NCBI GenBank assembly: GCA_947683425.1
Contig: CANTUQ010000055.1
Span: forward strand, 10,019,501 to 10,083,500
Length of the DNA stretch: 64,000 nucleotides
Reading direction: 5' to 3'
From: Excoecaria cochinchinensis
Taxonomy: Eukaryota > Streptophyta > Magnoliopsida > Malpighiales > Euphorbiaceae
Part shown: one piece after another, positions 1-12,559 of the stretch
Layout: each line of letters opens with the position of its first letter
Numbering within the stretch: position 1 is the stretch's first letter
Notes under the pieces: generated by a model
The model's input: only the letters and a program-made list of their open reading frames with translations
Database searches by the model: none
Told to the model about the DNA's origin: nothing
Program-made: the position numbers and the translations under genes

Positions 1-1751
1 TGATTTGGAAGTTGCTTCTCCTTCTTCCTTTTTCCGTTGGTTTGGGTTTTATGGATGATTTTGAATTTGCTTGGTTTGATTAAGTGTTTGTTTTGCTGGC
101 TTTACATCTGCAAGAATCCGGTGAGAAGAGGCTTGATAAGGGAAAGAGAAGGTGCTAGCTTGAAGAAGAGCTGGGTTATGAGCTTCAAGAGGTTTGGGAG
201 TCGTCATGCCCTTTTCTCATTTCGGTTTGTTGTTGAGTTTTAGATTTTTGGAATTTTGAGTGTTATGTATGTGTTTGTTTGAGTCGTGATATTGGCATGA
301 AATGCTAGGGTTATTATGGTTTGCATGTTAAGTTTTGAAGAGTATGAGCATGAAATGAATGCAAAATTCCTTGGGTTGTATTTGATGGTGTTAGTCTCAA
401 GATATGTTATGTTTAGGTGTATTATAAGTGTGTTTATTAATTTAGAATGATCATTAGCTTTTTTTGGAATGCATTTGAGTTGTGGTTTAGTATGGCATTG
501 CATGAAAGAATGGTTTCTGAATGGTTTGATTTGAGAGTACAGCAGAGAAGCAGAGTTTCTGGGCAATTCTGGGCTCTGTCGTGAGCGCGACGAATGTCAT
601 GAGCTCTATAGAGTGCGGAATAGCCACCGGTGTGCTGAGGTGCCCTCTGTTGCCAGCGCGATCCTTATCGCGAGCACGACAGAGAGCTCGATAGGTCGAG
701 CTTTCAGTGTTGAGGTGCGCTGCTCCGAGTCTTGAAGGCCAGCACGAATTGGCTAGGTGTTTAGCACTGTCACGAGTCATGATGCCTGTCACGAGTTGTG
801 ACAGTCAGCCAGCATGACTAGACAAGTGAGGTTTGTCGCGAGTCGTGACTTCCTGCATGACTCATGATAGCTTCCTATGTGAGGCTGGCTTCATTATGAG
901 TCGTGATGTCACGAGTCGTGACATCATGCACGACTCGTGACAGCCTCCTCTCCCGTAGCACATCTCTTGCTACTGTCGCCAGCACGACCCCATCACGAGT
1001 GCGACAGTAACCCCATCCTGCCTGCCCTATTTTCTGAAATGGATTTTCTTGTCTCATTCTGCATGGTTTCTCACTAGTGCATGGTTCATGTTTTTGGCTA
1101 ATGCCTTAAGAATATAAATGTTTTAGATTTATGTAAGTGATTATTGATATGATAGTGTTTTGACTTGTGATTTTTTGTACTGTCAAGTGTTATATTCCGA
1201 GTGAGTGAGTTGAGCCTAAAGTGTCATAGTAGTGATAGATAAGCATGCTTATAAAGGGATAGTGAGTGCAGCTGCCTATGTTGGCCCTATTTGGGTCTTA
1301 CGGCGACCTCCATTATGGTCTTAGGGAAAAATGTTTTGAGACTTCGGTCTCCCTTACTACCTTCGGGTATGACAATGTTTATTTTGAGCCTTCGATCCCC
1401 CTTCTATTGTTCCCGTATCCACCACTAGTGAAATTCAGGCTAGTGTATAAGATGCTTGATTTTATGATAAGTGAAGTGTTAAGCCTTTGTATGAATGGTA
1501 TTCAGTTAGTGTTTATTCATATTATGATTATGATATTTTTGACTTTTGCTATTTCGGTATGCTTATGTTTATATTCGCATGATCTTCTTAGTATTCATGT
1601 ATAGTGTTTGTGCTCTTTTGTCTATGTTCGTCCACACTAAGTGTTATCACTTAGCACGGGTGTTTTCCCGTATAGGTGGCAGGTCTGGTTCGGTTCGTGT
1701 CACGCATCTACAAGGTCGGCCACTAGGAGCTAGAAATGTTATTTTTATTTT
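1..1751 (+). mobile_element. Truncated Ty3/gypsy LTR (copy E), plus orientation
   Basis: The sequence reads in the same sense as the LTRs of the minus-strand elements when those are reverse-complemented: a pyrimidine-rich start (about 15-35), a GAAGAAGAG/CTGGGTT block (about 160-215), a palindrome array (574-1010), GCATGC and TTCGGGTA blocks (1240-1380), and the paired stem-loop at 1637-1672. The upstream end lies outside the window. The downstream end is cut about 320 bp before the expected LTR terminus, where a CACTA-transposon end begins. It has no coding capacity. Small open frames inside it are incidental. Confidence 0.8.
574..1010. repeat. Short-palindrome array inside LTR E
   Basis: There are two kinds of dyads. 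GCGA-type arms (GTCGTGAGCGCGAC-like) run from 574 to about 690. CACGA-type arms (TCACGAGTCGTGAC and degenerate versions) run from about 762 to 1010. They repeat at irregular spacing and many units show C-to-T or G-to-A decay. E is the only copy in the window with both palindrome types. Confidence 0.75.
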
Positions 1752-1780
1752 CACTACAAGAAAATTGAGTTTTAACGACC
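1752..1780 (+). mobile_element. CACTA (En/Spm-like) transposon terminus, truncated
   Basis: The stretch begins CACTACAAGAAAATTG and continues into a TTTTAACGACC-like segment, the typical terminal inverted repeat of plant CACTA DNA transposons. Only about 29 bp remain. At 1779-1781 the sequence passes directly into LTR G, so the body of the transposon and its other end are missing. It probably marks a deletion or rearrangement junction between LTR E and LTR G. Confidence 0.7.
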
Positions 1781-3002
1781 AGAGTCTCAAAACATTTTAT
1801 CACTACACGGAAAATGACCATCTCGGAGGTCGGCCGCTTCGCCCAAACTGGGCGGACCCGGGCAGCTGCACTCACAAACCCTTCTTAAGCATGCTTAATT
1901 ATCCACTACCTTGATACTTCAGGCTTGACAACTCACACTCAATCAGAACATTTACTACACAAGTCTCGAATCAAAACTCCAACATCACATTAATTTACTA
2001 CAATGAGACTAATATAAAAAAAAGTCAACAAGCGATAAACTCAATCATGTACCATGCAATAGTGAAAAACCGTGCAAAGTAGGACAAAAGAATCACATTA
2101 AGAAAATAGGGCAGACAGGAAGGGCTTCTGTCGCGATCGCGACAAGTGTCGCGCTCGTGACAGAACATAGAGTACTTCATCGCGGGCTCATGCCAGGAGG
2201 CGCGCTCGCGACGAAGCACACTCGGCAGACTTAAGCAAGGCTGAGCTCCGTCGCGCTCGCGACATCATCGCGATCACTACAGAGACCAGTTACCTCCTCC
2301 TCGCGCGCACGCTCAGCTGCATGCTCGCATTGAGGATCTGGCCACCGAGCTCTCTGTCGTGCTCACGAAAACGTTGCGCTCACGACAGAGGGCTCTCCAG
2401 CACAAGAGACCAAATCCATTCTCTGTTGCGCTCGCAACAGCGTCGCGATCGCGACAGAACCCAGATTTGCCCAGAATCTGCATTTTTCCTGCTCTCCTAC
2501 ACGCTCAGCCTCCAAAACACATATTCAATCACGAACAAACACTTACCTTGTTTCTCCCATGCATACAAATCATACACAGGTTTAATATATACTTAACTTG
2601 AATAATAAAACACAATAAATTCTCAAGAACACAAGGAGCTCACTTTACTCTAACACAGCTACTTCACTACAACAACATGCAAATCATTACAAATTGAATC
2701 ATGCTAACCTAGCATTTCAATTAATCACATACATACATTTACCCAAACAAAACACTCATGATATCCAGAATTAAAGGGCACAAAAACATACTTTCCATCC
2801 AAATGAGAACTAGGGCACAATCTCAAAACTCATTACAACAGAAAACAAACTCCCAAACCTCTTGTATTCCAAAACCCAGCTAATCTTCACTCTAGAACCT
2901 TCTCCTTGCCTTTGCTCTTCTTCTTGGCACTAGATTCTTGCACAAACCCAATCAAAACACACTTAAATCCAACCCAAAAATTCATCCAAACCAGAAAACA
3001 AA
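1781..3002 (-). mobile_element. Element G left LTR, segment 1
   Basis: Matches the right LTR of G from about 8190 to 9360, including the GCATGCTTAATTATCCACTA block (1889-1908) and a GCGATCGC-type palindrome array (about 2128-2455). The part equivalent to 7537-8190, which would contain the stem-loop, is deleted. It is interrupted at 3002/3003 by solo LTR F. Confidence 0.85.
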
Positions 3003-5467
3003 TGTAACACCCCCTCTGCCGCTCCCGTTGGAAGGGCGACGGCGGGCGCGCTATCCTACGCTCACTCACAACATTCACACATACACGTATACATGCGCTA
3101 AGCGGAAGCATTCTCTAAGAATAATAATAAAGGTAAAACATAAGTCTCATATAATCAAAATATAGAGTTATAAACAATCCAAAATAGTACATCTTAAATC
3201 CTTACAAAGAGTTACAAGAGCCACTATACAAAAAGAATTACAGGAGGAGATAACAAAAACAACTCTACTCCTATGTGGCCGACTTGCAGATGTGCGACAC
3301 GAGCAAGCTCCCAAAAATCCTGTCACCTACACGGGACAAGAACCCATGCTAAGCGATAACGCTTAGTGGGGAGGGACAAAACACAACAAAACATTATACA
3401 AGATATAGTAAAAACATACAGAATTCATTAAGTACCAGAAGGCAGAGGTATATATATAATATCAAGAAACACTGTGCAAGATAAAAATTTAGAACAGAAA
3501 GCATGAAGCGACTACCATGAACATAATCACGCAATAATCAAAACACTTCACTGACCAATGCCAAAGACTTTACACAATAGCCTGAATTTCAAAGGTGGAG
3601 GATACGGGAACACGACAAAGAGATCGAAGCCTCAAAAATAGTTTTAATACCCAAAGGTAGCGCGGGAGACCGGAGTCTAGAAACATTTTATCACTACACG
3701 GAAGATGACCATCTCAGAGGTCGACCGCTTCGCCCAAACGGGGCGGACACGGGCAGCTGCACTCATAAACCCCTTCTTAAGCATGCTGAATTATCCACTA
3801 CCCTGACACTTTAGGCTCAACAACTCACTCATTAATCACAACACTTACTACACAAAACTTAGATCAAAATTCCAACATCACATTAATTCACTACAAGGAC
3901 GCGAGTATAAAGAGGTCAACAAGACATAAACTTGATCATGTACCATGCAATAGTGAGAAACCGTGCAAAGTGGAACAAAAGAATCGCATTCAGAAAATAG
4001 GGCAAGCAGGAAGGGCCTCTGTCACGATCGCGACTGTGTCGCGCTCGCGACATAGCGCAGGGTACTTCATCGCGGGCTCATGCCAGGAGGTATGCTCGCG
4101 ACGAAGTAGGCTCAGCAGACTTACACAAAACTGGGCTCTGTCGCGCTCGCGATCTCGACAGAGACCATTTCCTTCCTCCTCGCGCGCACGCTCGGCAGCA
4201 TGCTCGTGCGGAGAATGGCCACTGAGCTCTCTATCGCGATCGCGAGAACAGGCTCCTTAGCAACAAGGGACCATTCTGCATTCTGTCACGCTCGCGACAG
4301 AACCCGAAATTGCCCAGAATCTGCACTTTCCAGCTCTCTAACGCAAACAACTTCCAAAACCACTCACTCAATCACACACAAAACTTTACCTCGATGCTCC
4401 AAAGCATACGAAACATGCTTATGATCAAGACACACTTAAATTTGAACAAGAGATCACAATTAATAATCAAAAACATACAAGGCACACTTTACCTTCACAC
4501 AACCATATCACCACACTACAGGCAAATCACTACCATAAGACATGCTAAACCCACACTCCAATTAATCTATTACATGCATTTGCATATAACTTAACACTCA
4601 AGATCACTAACAAGTTGCAACCACAAATACAACTAATCCAAGAAGAAATAGGGGAAAACACTAACAAACACATTCAATTAAAGCTCCCAAACCTGGAATT
4701 ACAGCTTCTCACTTTCTTCTTCAAGGACCCACCTTCTCTTTCCCTTTACTCTTTCTTCTGTCTTCCGATTCTTGCACAAAACCTAGCCAAAACACACTTA
4801 AGTCAAATCATAAAATTCACTCTTCAAAACTAGAAATCAAAGGAACAAGAAGGAGATGAAGAAACCCCAACTCAAACTCAAGCACTTACCTTCAAAACCC
4901 AGCTGAAACCTCCAAGAAAACACAAGAGGGAAAGGTTGAGAGAAGAAAATGGTAGCAAGAGAGAGAGAGGACGGGAAAGAAGGAGAAAAGGGAAAGAACT
5001 AGCTTCCACGGGAAGCTAGGCAAATTTTATGCCCCTCCCTTCCCTCTCTCCTACTTTACCATTAATGCTCACCTACCCAAATCCACTTGTCTTAATCCTA
5101 GAGAATCAAACCATCCACTCTGACTTAAAAAAATCCTTGGCACCATACTCCACTTACACAATATAATCTCTTACATAAATATCTCTAAGGCACCAAACTT
5201 AACTCACACCATATAATTTCTAATAAACCACTTACATCCAAGGCACCATACACACATAAACCACACAATAAAATCCCTTAACCCACTTACATCCTAACAC
5301 CTTACACTACAAGCACACTTTATAATTTCTTCTCTTACATACTTAATTAAATTTCTTGCCATTAAAATCCTTATTATCCAAATTTTCTCTTACTCAAATT
5401 ACGGAAATACTCTAAATATTCCGACTTATCACGCAGATTCCGACTAGGCCCAATTTGGGTTGTTACA
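3003..5467 (-). mobile_element. Solo LTR F (same family as G)
   Basis: A complete LTR of 2,465 bp with no internal region. On the plus strand it starts TGTAACACCCCC and ends GGTTGTTACA, and it is flanked by a perfect 5-bp target duplication ACAAA (2998-3002 and 5468-5472). Its sequence is close to the right LTR of G. It carries the stem-loop at 3349-3366 and a GCGATCGC-type palindrome array at about 4020-4310. The usual origin of such a structure is recombination between the two LTRs of a full element. Confidence 0.9.
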
Positions 5468-6115
5468 ACAAAAACAAAGAAAAGAAGATGAAGAAGTCCA
5501 AAGTAAACCCAAACACTTACCTTCAAAACCCAGTTCAAAAACTCAGAATTCCAACCCAAAGCTCAAGGAGAACACAAGAGAAAGGAGATGAGAGCAGGAA
5601 ATGGAAGCAAGAGAGAGAGGAGGGACGGGAAATTGAAAATCAAGGCAAGAGGAGTAGCTTCCACGGGAAGCTTTCTCAAAACAGACCCCCCCTTGTCTCT
5701 CTCATCCTTTTCCATTAAATGTTCTCACCCACCAAGCCAAGTGTCAACCTCCTATAGTTTCCAACATCCAACTTTGACTTATTCCTTCTATGCACCATAC
5801 GCAACACAAACACAATCATTTCTTATATAAATATCCACATTCTTGTTACCAAACCCATATTCCACTAAATCACTTCCCATAAAACACTTTACATATATGG
5901 CACCATACACACAAACCACACTAGATTAATCCCAATAATTACCCTACTTCCATACACCAAATGCACACCATAATTCCTCCTCTTAACTTAATTTATTGAT
6001 TTCTTTGCTATTAAAATCCTTATTATCCAATTTTCCTCTTACTCAAATTACCGAAATACCCTTAATTTACCGACTTACCACGCAGATTCCATCCAGGCCC
6101 TTTTGGGTTGTTACA
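5468..6115 (-). mobile_element. Element G left LTR, segment 2
   Basis: Continues LTR G after solo LTR F. The first five bases are the second copy of the ACAAA target duplication. It matches 9361-10011 in the right LTR and includes a purine-rich block (5580-5650), which is a CT-rich tract in element sense. It ends GGTTGTTACA at 6115, next to the polypurine tract. Confidence 0.85.
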
Positions 6116-6152
6116 ATCACTCCCCCTTAAGAAATTTCGTCCTCGAAATTTC
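6116..6152 (-). promoter_or_regulatory. Polypurine tract and PPT-proximal palindrome of G
   Basis: In element sense a purine tract TTAAGGGGGAGTGAT (6116-6130) abuts the 3' LTR; it would prime plus-strand DNA synthesis. Next to it lies the inverted repeat GAAATTTCG-AGGA-CGAAATTTC (6131-6152), which recurs next to the polypurine tract of elements A, B, D, H and I. Confidence 0.8.
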
Positions 6153-6209
6153 CCCACGAATCACTTATATCCCAACAACCCAAAACTCAAAACTGAACTT
6201 AACCAAAAG

Positions 6210-7406
6210 CTAATAACACAACTTACCGGAAGGTCCTGCTCGATCTGCTGCATCCTTTGCTAGCATTGCATATACTCGCGGACGCACATACACTTCTTCA
6301 GCTGGCGATTTTTGCACTGACTCTGACGGCGCTTGCGAAAGACGTCCACTGCCTCTTCCACTTTGATTTCCTCTCGCTCTCGGACCACTAGCTCTACTCT
6401 CAGGTTGACCCCGAAGCTCCCTACGATCCGGACAATTAGCTACCATATGCTCTTGACTTCCACATCTGAAGCACACTTCAGAGATCCTTCTACACTCGAC
6501 CCAATGGCGCTTATGACAATGCTCACACTCCGGGATCACACTTCCCTTGCTAGAGGGTGGCGCTACACTCCCAACTTGCGAACGTACCGGAACCGAACTC
6601 TTCACACCTTGACCACTCGGAGCTCCTTTCGACTTCATACCACTCCCATGTCCACTATCCGGTGCTTTCCTCTTGTGCTCAATTCTCTGCTTAATCAATT
6701 CGGATTCCTCCAACTTGATTGCCGCTGCCACTAACATACAATACCCCACTGGTTGCAAAACTGACATTGCTGATAAAGGACCTCTGATCACCTCACGCAA
6801 TCCCTCATGAAAGTGCCTACATCTGAACTCATCCGTCAACAAAGGCTCGGGCACATACTTGCTTAACCGGCTAAACTCCTTTTCGTACTGACTCACGGTC
6901 ATACCACTCTGCTTCAAACTGATGAACTCTCTCCACTTAGCTTCCCGGTATGCCTTCGTCACATACTTATGCTCAAATTCTTACTTGAAGAATTTCCAAG
7001 TCAATTCGGCTGGCCGCTGAGGATTACGAAGCACGAGTTCCCACCACTCATACGCTGATCCTTGTAGCAACGACACTGCACAAAGTAGCCTCTGATCTGC
7101 GGAACATCTAATCTCTTGTAAAATTCGGCCTATCCTCTAAATCCAAAACTCAGCCACGTCAGATTGGTCCAATGCAGTCCCATGAAAGTCTTCTGCTCCT
7201 CTTTTTCTTAACAACTCAGTCGGAGCCTTAGGAGCAGTCAACCTCTCTACCAACTGAAGTAAACCTTGCACTAGGACCGGATTCTCATGACCAAAACCCA
7301 TACCAGGAACCTCTTCTTGCTGACGCTGAGGAGCAGGTTGCTCACCTCTCACTACACTCGCACTACCAGCTGTCTCACCCACGTTCTCACTTGGATCAGA
7401 CTCCAT
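6210..7406 (-). pseudogene. gag: Gag polyprotein of element G, two nonsense codons
   Basis: One frame of about 399 codons starts at ATG 7406-7404 (MESDPSENV) and is broken only by TAG at 7137-7139 and TAA at 6981-6983. In order it has an N-terminal acidic region, a retrotransposon Gag capsid domain (SLLQGSAYEWWEL ... EYEKEFSRLSKY), a basic linker, and a CCHC zinc knuckle (CFRCGSQEHMVANCP) preceded by a CEHCHKRHWVEC motif. It ends in what looks like the protease leader (RVYAMLAKDA) and stops, with no pol behind it. Gag forms the virus-like particle and the knuckle binds element RNA. Stopping at the Gag/protease border suggests a non-autonomous gag-only design. Nonsense codons make it inactive here. 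Confidence 0.88.
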
Positions 7407-7519
7407 CTAGACACTGCACAAGACAAGACGCATTTGCATTAGGCCATGACAGAAAACTGACTCTCATGCAAAGACTCGACACACAACAAATAAAGACAAC
7501 CAGAACCACCTAAACCTGT

Positions 7520-7531
7520 GCTCTGATACCA
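7520..7531 (-). promoter_or_regulatory. Primer-binding site of element G (initiator Met tRNA)
   Basis: The reverse complement reads TGGTATCAGAGC, the standard plant retrotransposon site for the 3' end of initiator Met tRNA, five bases inside the 5' LTR boundary at 7537. Confidence 0.9.
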
Positions 7532-7536
7532 CAAAC

Positions 7537-10011
7537 TATAACACCCCCTCTGCTGCCCCCATTGGAAGGGCGACAGCGGGCGCGCTACCCGACGCTCACT
7601 CACTAAAAATGAACATACATGCACTAAGCGGAAGCATTCACTAACAATAATAATGGAAACTATATATATATCATAGTTAAATTACTTTATATACAAAAAT
7701 CCAAAAGATTACATCTTAAATCCTTTACAAAATTAATACATATACAAAAAAGAATTACAGGAGGAGATAACAAAACAACTCTATTCCTACGTGGCTGACC
7801 TGCAGATGCGCGACACGAGCAATCTCCCAAAATCCTGTCACTTACATGGGACAAGAACCCGTGCTAAGCGATAACGCTTAGTGGGGAGGAATAAAACACA
7901 ACAGAACACTATGTAGTAATATCATGTATCAACATATAGAATCCATTAAGTACCAGAGGACAGAAGTATATATATATACATTAATAATCACTATATGAAA
8001 TCAGAATTGAAAATAGAAAGCATGAAGCAATTACCATAATCAAGATCACGCAATAATCAAAACACTTCACTAAACCAATACTAGACACTTTACTCAATAG
8101 CCTGAATTTCACTGGTTGAGGATACGGGAACACGGCACGGAAGACCGAAGCCTCAAAAACAATTTTAATACCCGAAGGTGACACGGGAGGCCAGAGTCTT
8201 AAAACATTTTATCGCTATACAGAAATTGACCATCTCGGAGGTCGACCACTTCACCCAAATGGGGCGGACCCGGGCAACTGCACTCACAAACCCTTCTTAA
8301 GCATGCTTAATTATCCACTACCTTGACACTTCAGGCTTGACAACTCACACTCAGTCACAACATTTACTACACAAGTCTCAAATCAAAACTCCAACATCAC
8401 ATTAATTTACTACAACGACACTAATATAAAGAAAAGTCAACAAGACATAAACTCAATCATGTACCATGCAATAGTGAAAAATCGTGCAAAGTAGGACAAA
8501 AGAATCACATTCAAAAAATAGGGAAGATAGGAAGGGCTTCTGTCGTGATCACGATTGCGATAAGTGTCGCGCTCGCGACAGAACATAGGGTACTTCATCG
8601 CGGGCTCGCGCTAGGAGGCGCGCTCGTGACGAAGCACACTCGGCGGTCGCGACATCCCGCGATAGAGACCAGTTACCTCCTCCTCGCGCGCACGCTCAGT
8701 TGCATGCTTGCGTTAAGGATCTAGCCACCGAGCTCCCTATCGCGCTCGTGACAGAGGGCTCTTCAGCACAAGAGACCAAATCCATCCTCTGTCGCACTCG
8801 CGACAGCGTCGCTATCACGACAGAACCCAAATTTGCCCAGAATCTGCATTTTTCCTGCTCTCCTACACGTTCAACCTCCAAAATACATATTCAATCACAT
8901 ACAAACACTTACCTTGTTTCTCCCATGCATACAAATCATACACAGGTTCAATATACACTTACCTTGAATAATAAAACACAATAAATTCTCAAGAACACAA
9001 GGAGCTCACTTTACTCTAGCACAACTACTTCACTACAACAACATGCAAATCATTAAAAATTGAATCATGCTAACCTAGCATTTCAATTAATCACATACAT
9101 ACATTTACCCAAACAAAACACTAAAGATATCCAGCATTAAAGGGCACAAAAACATACTTTCCATCCAAATGAGAACTAGGGCACAATCTTAAAACTCATC
9201 ACAACAGAAAACAAACTCCCAAACCTCTTGTAGTCCAAAACCCAGCTAATCTTCACTCTTCAACCTTCTCCTTGCCTTTGCTCTTCTTCTTACCACTCGA
9301 TTCTTGCACAAACCCAATCAAAACACACTTAAATCCAACTTAGAAATTCATCCAAACATGAAAACAAAAACAAAGAAAAGAAGATGAAGAAGTGCGAAGT
9401 AAACCCAAACATTTACCTTCAAAACCCAGTTCAAAAACTCAAAATTCCTACCCAAAGCTCAAGTAGAACACAAGAGAAAGGAGATGAGAGCAGGAAATGG
9501 AAGCAAGAGAGAGAGGAGGGACGTGAAATTGAAAATCAAGGCAAGAGGGGCAGCTTCCACGAGAAGCTTCCTCAATACAGCCCTCCCTTGTCTCTCTCCT
9601 CCTTTTCCATTAAATGTTCTCACCCACCAAGCTAAGTGTCAAACTCCTATAGGTTCCAACATCCAACTTTGACTTATTCCTTCTATGCACCATACACAAC
9701 ACACACACAATCATTTCTTACATAAATATCCACATTCTTGTTACCAAACCCATATTCCACTAAATCACTTCCCATAAAATACTTTACATACATGGCACTA
9801 TACACACAAACCACACTAGATTAATCCCAATAATTACGCTACTTCCATACACCAAATGCACACCATAATTCCTCCTCTTAACTTAATTAATTGATTTCTT
9901 TGCTATTAAAATCCTTATTATCCAATTTTCCTCTTACTCAAATTACCGAAATACCCTTAATTTATCGACTTACCACGTAGATTCCATCCAGGTCCTTTTC
10001 TGGTTGTTACA
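7537..10011 (-). mobile_element. Element G right (5') LTR
   Basis: About 2,475 bp. Its first bases read TATAACACCCCC, with the expected TG mutated to TA, and it ends TGGTTGTTACA. Contents: stem-loop at 7864-7881, GCATGCTTAATTATCCACTA block (8302-8321), GCGATCGC-type palindrome array (about 8540-8830), and a purine-rich block (9490-9560). Downstream flank TTCTCCCTCC belongs to LTR H. Confidence 0.9.
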
Positions 10012-11370
10012 TTCTCCCTCCATTCATTTCCTCCTTTTTCTTCTTCTTTTTCACTTTCCCTTCTCTCTCTTATACGGATCTGCATCTTCTTCTTCCTCTT
10101 CTTTTCATTTTTTCTTCCTCTTTGGTACCTCAAGTGTAAATTCTGCTATATTTTGAGTCTAGAAGTGTTTGCATGTGGGTATTTTATTATCTTAGAAGGT
10201 AAGTGATTCATTCAACTCGATTTTCTCTTCTTTTTCTCCTTCTTATTCTTTATTTTGGTAAATGTAGTTTTGATTTCTTGCATACAATTCTAAAATTTGG
10301 GTCTTGGTTGTAGTGGTAGAACCAAGGAAGGATAAGGGGAAAGCCAAAGTTGGTGAAGCTAGCACCAAGTAATCCTAAGGGAGAAAAGGATTTTGAGGTT
10401 TTAGAAACACGACATTTGTGTGTATTTTAGTAAATCATGAGTTAAGATTATTTGATTGAAATGTATAGAAACTAAACTTGTATGTGATGATGAAATTGTT
10501 GGTTATGTTGAGTTAAATTATCATGATGCCCTGTTTGAATACTTTGAATTTGAACTATGCTTATGTTGTGTATTTTATATATGGTAGAATGAAGATTGCC
10601 AAGAGAATTATGAGTATTGTGTACTAACATGTGTAATAAGGGGGTGTGTTAAAATTTGTAATCTGAGCAACACCAAATATGCTAATGAAAATTGGAATTG
10701 GTAGGGTAATTAACTTGCAACATTTTATGAGTTGTAACTTGCAAAGTTTAGCTCTATCTTCATTGGGATATAAGAGTTTTGTTCTTAAAAGAGTAATTAT
10801 AAAACTGTGGAAACAACTATATTGAATTGGGGACGGTATAGTCTTGAAATTGGTGTACATAAGTTAGATTAATGTGATAGGAGGGCATTTGGATCATGTG
10901 AAGTTCCATTAGCCATAACTCCTAGTATATATGATGATAATTGATAAGATTAGTGTAAGTGAACTTATAACATGTAATTAAATAAGTGGTTAAGAGGTTA
11001 TGTTAGCAAATAATGAGTTGGGAATAGACTATGGGAGTTGTATGTGGAAGGGGTGTCAAATGGAAAATGGGAAGTGAAGGTTAGAGAGCATGGAATAAGG
11101 AATTCTTGTTCTATCACGAGCATGACAAAACGCTCATTTTAGCGAGGAGGGCTTTTATCGCGGGCACGCACAACAAAGTTGAGGGCTTCGTTCTATCACG
11201 GGCACGATGACCGTCATGAGGGCGACACTCCTGGATGCTTGAAATGATTTCTTTAATGCCAAAATTTATTAAATCAATATGTATAAATAAAGAATAAACA
11301 TGTATATGATTTCAATCTTTATTATAGGTATGTGATTATGAATACATATACATGAGATTTATCTTTATTT

Positions 11371-11404
<34 letters not shown>

Positions 11405-12452
11405 TACGATCTTATGCATATGCCATGATGAAGTATTTGTGATTTGAGCTGCAGTGTTTATGAAAAATGTGATGATGTATAATTGAATACTACAATAATG
11501 CTATACTTGCTATGACAATGAAAATCATTGGACTAATAATTTCGCCTGCAAGTCAAGTAGTGGATAGATATGCATGCCTATAGGGTCTAAGTGCTGTAGC
11601 CAAATGCGTCAGATTCCTTTGAAATCATTAATGTTACTTGAATCCAAATTGGATTCCTCAATGTGAATTATTGATTATCTCTGTGCCTTCGGGTACCAAT
11701 GCGATAAGTGTGTATCTTCGGGTACAAATGTGATTATTGTACTCTCGAGTACTAATGCGATACCTGATTATCCACGTCATTGAAATGCAGGCAAGGCTTA
11801 ATAACTAAAATAAGTTACATTGTACATATGGATGCTATGTGATATGATATTGTTAATGCGATGTGTTATGCCTAACATGAATCTATATGACAACTGTGAT
11901 AACATCCTGATATGTTTTATGATTACCACTAGCGTACTTAATTGTGTTAATGGAAGCATGTTAAATATGGAATGTGAATGATGCCAGGTATCTTATGCTT
12001 ACCTAATGATATGTATATGTGTATGCATGAATATTATGAGTAGTGTTATTATTTCTCCGCTAAGCGTTATTGCTTAGCACGGGTTTTTGATCCGTGTAGG
12101 CTCGGCAACATAGTGATCCGAAGGATGTCCCTGCATTTTGGTTGGTCAACACATTAGGTTTTCGATTCCTAGCTTGGGTTTTTGGATGTTGTGTTTTAAA
12201 TATATGTAATTAGGGAATGTTCTGGTATGTAATATTTATTATGTAACTCAACTTATGGGATGTAATTTTAATCAGATGATGTGGGACTATGTATGCGAAG
12301 TGAATGTCTTCCGTTGCTTGTGAATGAAATTAATTAGCTTAGAGTTGTGTATGATAATGAATGGTAAGAGATGTGTATGTGATATGTGTTGTGACAACCA
12401 TTCTCAACTACCGCAGCAAAGCTATGCGAGTGGATGGGAATGGGTTGTTATA
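10012..12452 (+). mobile_element. Element H 5' LTR (5'-truncated)
   Basis: Matches 16963-19397 of the 3' LTR. It begins at the CT-rich tract where G inserted. Contents: palindromes at about 11110-11235, a (TA)n/(CA)n microsatellite (about 11370-11405), TTCGGGTAC and GTACTCTCGAGTAC units (11685-11760), and a stem-loop at 12060-12077 followed by a second dyad CACGGG...CCGTG. It ends TGTTATA, a mutated TGTTACA, before the primer site. Confidence 0.85.
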
Positions 12453-12457
12453 GGTCA

Positions 12458-12470
12458 TGGTATCAGAGCC
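12458..12470 (+). promoter_or_regulatory. Primer-binding site of element H (initiator Met tRNA)
   Basis: TGGTATCAGAGCC lies five bases after the 5' LTR end, confirming the LTR boundary and the plus orientation. Confidence 0.9.
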
Positions 12471-12559
12471 TAGGTTTAGTCGTTTCTAGGATGGTCATAG
12501 ACTAGGATGCGTATAGATGTGTTGATTAATACGGGCATCCTTGATTATTTCTCAGATTG

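Larger units (their letters stand above)
1781..10011 (-). mobile_element. Element G: gag-only Ty3/gypsy retrotransposon, left LTR truncated
   Basis: Minus-oriented element. It consists of a truncated 3' LTR (1781-3002 and 5468-6115), polypurine tract (6116-6130), a gag-only interior (6116-7536), an iMet primer site (7520-7531) and a full 5' LTR (7537-10011). There is no RT, RNase H or integrase. A solo LTR of the same family (3003-5467) interrupts the left LTR. The right flank (10012 on) is LTR sequence of element H, so G inserted into H. The left flank was lost at the CACTA junction, so no target duplication can be checked. Confidence 0.85.
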
